A stretch of 15,939 nt of DNA. Source: CAYLZW01 sp964388085 (GTDB taxonomy: Bacteria > Myxococcota > UBA727 > CAYLZW01). Under the pieces are notes generated by a model. It was given only the letters and a program-made list of their open reading frames with translations, did no database searches and was not told the DNA's origin. The stretch is taken from NCBI GenBank assembly GCA_964388085.1, contig CAYLZW010000117.1, forward strand, positions 1-15,939, read 5' to 3'. The position numbers were made by a program, and so were the translations under genes. Positions 14,074-15,939 of this stretch are shown one piece after another; within the stretch, counting starts at the first letter, position 1; each line of letters opens with the position of its first letter.

Positions 14074-14901
14074 TCACATGCCGCCAGCCTGGCCGGCGCC
14101 CTGAACCGCGGCGAGCCAGTTCGTGCCGGACACGTTCGCGTAGCCGAGGCTGACGAACTGGCCGGGGATGATGGCCTGCAGCTGCTCGGGGTGAGCCCGC
14201 AGCGTCTGCCCGCGCACGGTGATGGTGCCCACCGCCTTGTTCACCTGGTCGACGGTGCCCGTCAGGGTGCCGTACTGGGCGAAGTTCTGCGCCTGCACGC
14301 TGCCCGCCTGGTCAGGCTGGAGCCAGAGCGCGCCCTGGTAGTTGGCGAACTGCAGCGCGACGACGTCACCGGGGTTCAGGTTGGCGATGTCCATCGGCCG
14401 CGCGCGCAGCTGCACGTTCCCGCCCGAGCTCGACAGCGAGATGATCCCGCGGTTGAAGTCGAGCCCGTTCACCGTGCCCTGGATGGTGCCCATCGAGTAG
14501 GTGTGGCCCATCTGCGACTGCTGCATCTGCGAGCTGCCGAACTGCTGGTTCGACTGGCCGAGCTGCGCCTGGCCCGGCTGCGCGAGCTGGGGCGCCTGCA
14601 GGCCCTGGCTCTGGCCACCGGACTGGGCCTGCTGCCCCTGCTGCGGCTGCTGCGCCTGCTGCTGCTGGGCCTGCTGCTCCTGCTGCTGCGCCTGCTGCTC
14701 CTGCTGCTGAGCCTGTTGCTCCTGCTGCTGCTGCGCCTGCTGTTCAGCCTGCTGGGCTTGCTGCTCCGCCTGTTGGGCCTGTTGCTCGGCCCCTTCTTCC
14801 TGCGCAACGGCGGGGAGCGCGAGGCCGAGGGCCAACGCGCCGGCGCCGGCGGCGAGGACTTGCACGAGCCGACCGAGCGGCCCCACATGATTCTTGCGCA
14901 T
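14074..14901 (-). CDS. Exported protein D: polyQ heptad region plus two Trp-ended modules
   Basis: The first gene of the cluster gives 275 aa. The start is the ATG at 14899-14901, with a strong GGGAGG 7 nt upstream; a TTG further up overlaps that site and is rejected. The signal peptide covers 1-33 (ALPAVA|Q). Residues 39-92 are almost only Gln, Ala and Glu in seven-residue units of the type EQQAQQA or EQQAQQQ, which fits a Gln-rich coiled coil or an aggregation-prone, prion-like segment. A Gln/Ser/Gly-rich linker follows. Modules lie at 138-197 (RARPMDI, PGDVVALQF, Trp193) and 210-266 (RAHPEQL, PGQFVSLGY, Trp262). It is periplasmic or secreted. It is divergent from a retropepsin-like protease gene at 15231. 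The function is unknown. Confidence 0.87.
   Translation of the reverse strand: MRKNHVGPLGRLVQVLAAGAGALALGLALPAVAQEEGAEQQAQQAEQQAQQAEQQAQQQQEQQAQQQEQQAQQQEQQAQQQQAQQPQQGQQAQSGGQSQGLQAPQLAQPGQAQLGQSNQQFGSSQMQQSQMGHTYSMGTIQGTVNGLDFNRGIISLSSSGGNVQLRARPMDIANLNPGDVVALQFANYQGALWLQPDQAGSVQAQNFAQYGTLTGTVDQVNKAVGTITVRGQTLRAHPEQLQAIIPGQFVSLGYANVSGTNWLAAVQGAGQAGGM
14626..14787 (-). repeat. Gln-rich heptad coding repeat (CAG/CAA-rich)
   Basis: About 54 codons, mostly CAG with Ala and Glu codons, form 7-residue units with Glu or Ala at fixed places. The DNA appears on the plus strand as CTG-rich triplets. The heptad spacing suggests selection for a helix and not just triplet slippage. Confidence 0.85.
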
Positions 14902-15230
14902 TTCATTACCTCCCAAACGTTCAGTGTGCTGGAGAAAGAAGCAGCACTGAAAGGCTCCATGTCTTTCGGTGAGCTGCTGTGTTCGACTTAGCTTGCGCTT
15001 CTCGGGTGTGCAGGTCTTTCAGCCGAACAAACTGCGCGCTACTAGTGTGCCTTAGCGCCGCAGAGGTCGCTGATCCGTGACATCTTGGTCCAGTCATCGG
15101 TCTGGCGGCCGGGCCCCGGGCGGCCCGGCAGGGGCGCTTCGCCGCGTGGCGGGCAAGACCGTCAAGAAAACCGGCCTCTAGCGCACTCGTTGCTCGCCGG
15201 CGCCGAGGCGGTTCGCTACGCCCGTTTCCT
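14902..15230. promoter_or_regulatory. Divergent intergenic region between gene D and the protease gene
   Basis: These 329 bp hold no gene that I can support. The half next to gene D (14902-15060) is clearly less GC-rich than its surroundings and contains the gene D ribosome site (CCTCCC at 14909-14914 on the plus strand) and a CTGAAAG/CTTTCAG inverted repeat (14947-14953 and 15016-15022). The other half is GC-rich and has an 8-bp hairpin, GCCGGGCC/GGCCCGGC (15108-15115 and 15122-15129, loop CCGGGC), in the likely leader of the protease gene. I found no convincing -35/-10 pair. Confidence 0.4.
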
Positions 15231-15939
15231 ATGTCTTTTCTCCCGATTGCACTCGCAGCGTTCGCTGCGTCTCAAACCGCCTCACCGGCCGTCCCGAACG
15301 CCGGTGGATCTGTTTCTTCCACCCCGCAGTCAAAGGAGACCCGCTCCCCCGAGCGCGCCGAACAGCGCTCGCCTCGGTGGCTGGCTGTGCAAAACGGCGA
15401 CTTCGCCGCGGCGGAGCGCCTGCCCGCCAAAGACGCCGAGGAGGCGTTGTTCCTGAAGGGGGCCGCCCACCTCGCGCGCTTCGAGACCGAGGCCGCCGTT
15501 TCGGCCCAAAAGGAGATGAAGCCCGGCACCGCGCTCGCGGCGGATCTCGCCTGGCAGATCGCGCACGCGCGCCGCGATCCGCGCCAGATCGCGTCGACGG
15601 CCAAGGCCTTCTGCGCGCTCGGCGATCCGACCGGCCGCGCCTGCGTCGACGAGGAATTCTTCGGCGGCCGCGTGGTGCGCGGCACCGCCGTAAGGCACGG
15701 ACCGACCGAGGTGAAGCTCGCCCCGAGCGCGCCCTTCCCACTCACGCTCGCCCGCATCGGTCAGGTGCAGACCGGCGTCATCTTCGACACCGGCGCGAGC
15801 CAGACCGTGATCTCGAAGAACCTGGCCGAGGACCTCGGGCTGGCGGTCTCGAAGCGCTCCTTCCCCGTCGGCGTGGTCGCGGGGGCGGGCGTGGCCGAGG
15901 CGCACCTCGCGGTGCTGCCCGAGCTGTGGATCGGCAAGA
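15231..15939 (+). CDS. Retropepsin-like aspartic protease (partial, C-terminus beyond window)
   Basis: From the ATG at 15231 the frame stays open to the window edge (236 codons). The N-terminus MSFLPIALAAFAASQTASPA is a weak signal peptide, so export is likely. Residues 45-140 are helical and Ala-rich (NGDFAAAERL, FLKGAAHLARF), perhaps TPR-like repeats. The protease part begins near residue 165 and shows GVIFDTGASQTVISKNLA with the catalytic triplet Asp186-Thr187-Gly188, followed by LGL, as in bacterial retropepsin-like and clan AA proteases, which work as dimers or as two-lobed proteins. The flap and any second DTG would be off the edge. No clear ribosome site precedes the ATG, so the start is moderately sure. 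It is divergent from the module cluster; processing of those exported proteins is a possible but unproven link. Confidence 0.8.
   Translation, partial: MSFLPIALAAFAASQTASPAVPNAGGSVSSTPQSKETRSPERAEQRSPRWLAVQNGDFAAAERLPAKDAEEALFLKGAAHLARFETEAAVSAQKEMKPGTALAADLAWQIAHARRDPRQIASTAKAFCALGDPTGRACVDEEFFGGRVVRGTAVRHGPTEVKLAPSAPFPLTLARIGQVQTGVIFDTGASQTVISKNLAEDLGLAVSKRSFPVGVVAGAGVAEAHLAVLPELWIGK

Overview
The window is very GC-rich. It carries a eukaryote-like Ser/Thr kinase with a long Ala/Ser/Pro linker, Cys-rich lipoproteins with Asp-Gly and Gly-Glu low-complexity tracts, a FadL-type porin and a TolB/CsgG-like periplasmic protein. This combination suggests a Gram-negative predatory or social bacterium of the Myxococcota (Polyangia/Sandaracinus-like). 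That assignment is inferred from style; no marker gene in the window proves it.

Left part (1-6081): a lipoprotein gene broken by the window edge (minus strand, (Gly-Glu/Asp)n tail) is divergent from a membrane-anchored Hanks-type kinase (750-3692). The kinase is followed on the same strand by a small two-TM envelope protein with a TolB/CsgG-like N-terminus (3780-4541) and a secreted Cys-rich lipoprotein with six DxDxDG repeats (4610-6052). The two lipoproteins share an N-terminal Cys module and an SP[VL]DAG linker start, so this is a signalling/envelope island.

Middle part (6088-10356): a FadL/OmpP1/TodX-family outer-membrane protein with a Pro/Ala/Glu tail (minus strand) is divergent from epmA, the EF-P lysyl-lysine ligase. 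Next come a 7-bp tandem repeat, a lone tRNA-Ile(GAU) with encoded CCA, a GC-rich leader with competing hairpins, and an unrecognised 247-aa protein with one EF-hand-like loop. Two strong hairpins separate that gene from the next, convergent block.

Right part (10357-14901): four consecutive minus-strand genes encode exported or membrane-anchored proteins unlike any family I can name with confidence. All carry one or two copies of the same ~60-residue beta-rich module (seven copies in all). Its C-terminal half aligns without a single gap over 27 residues and always ends in Trp. Outside the module the four proteins differ completely: a polyQ heptad region, no extra region beyond a membrane anchor, Glu/Ala/Lys-rich charged segments, or Gly-Gln-Gly-[Leu/Phe] repeats. 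This tandemly duplicated family is the best candidate for an undescribed system. At the right edge a partial, divergently transcribed retropepsin-like aspartic protease (15231 onward) shares a 329-bp intergenic region with the first gene of the cluster.
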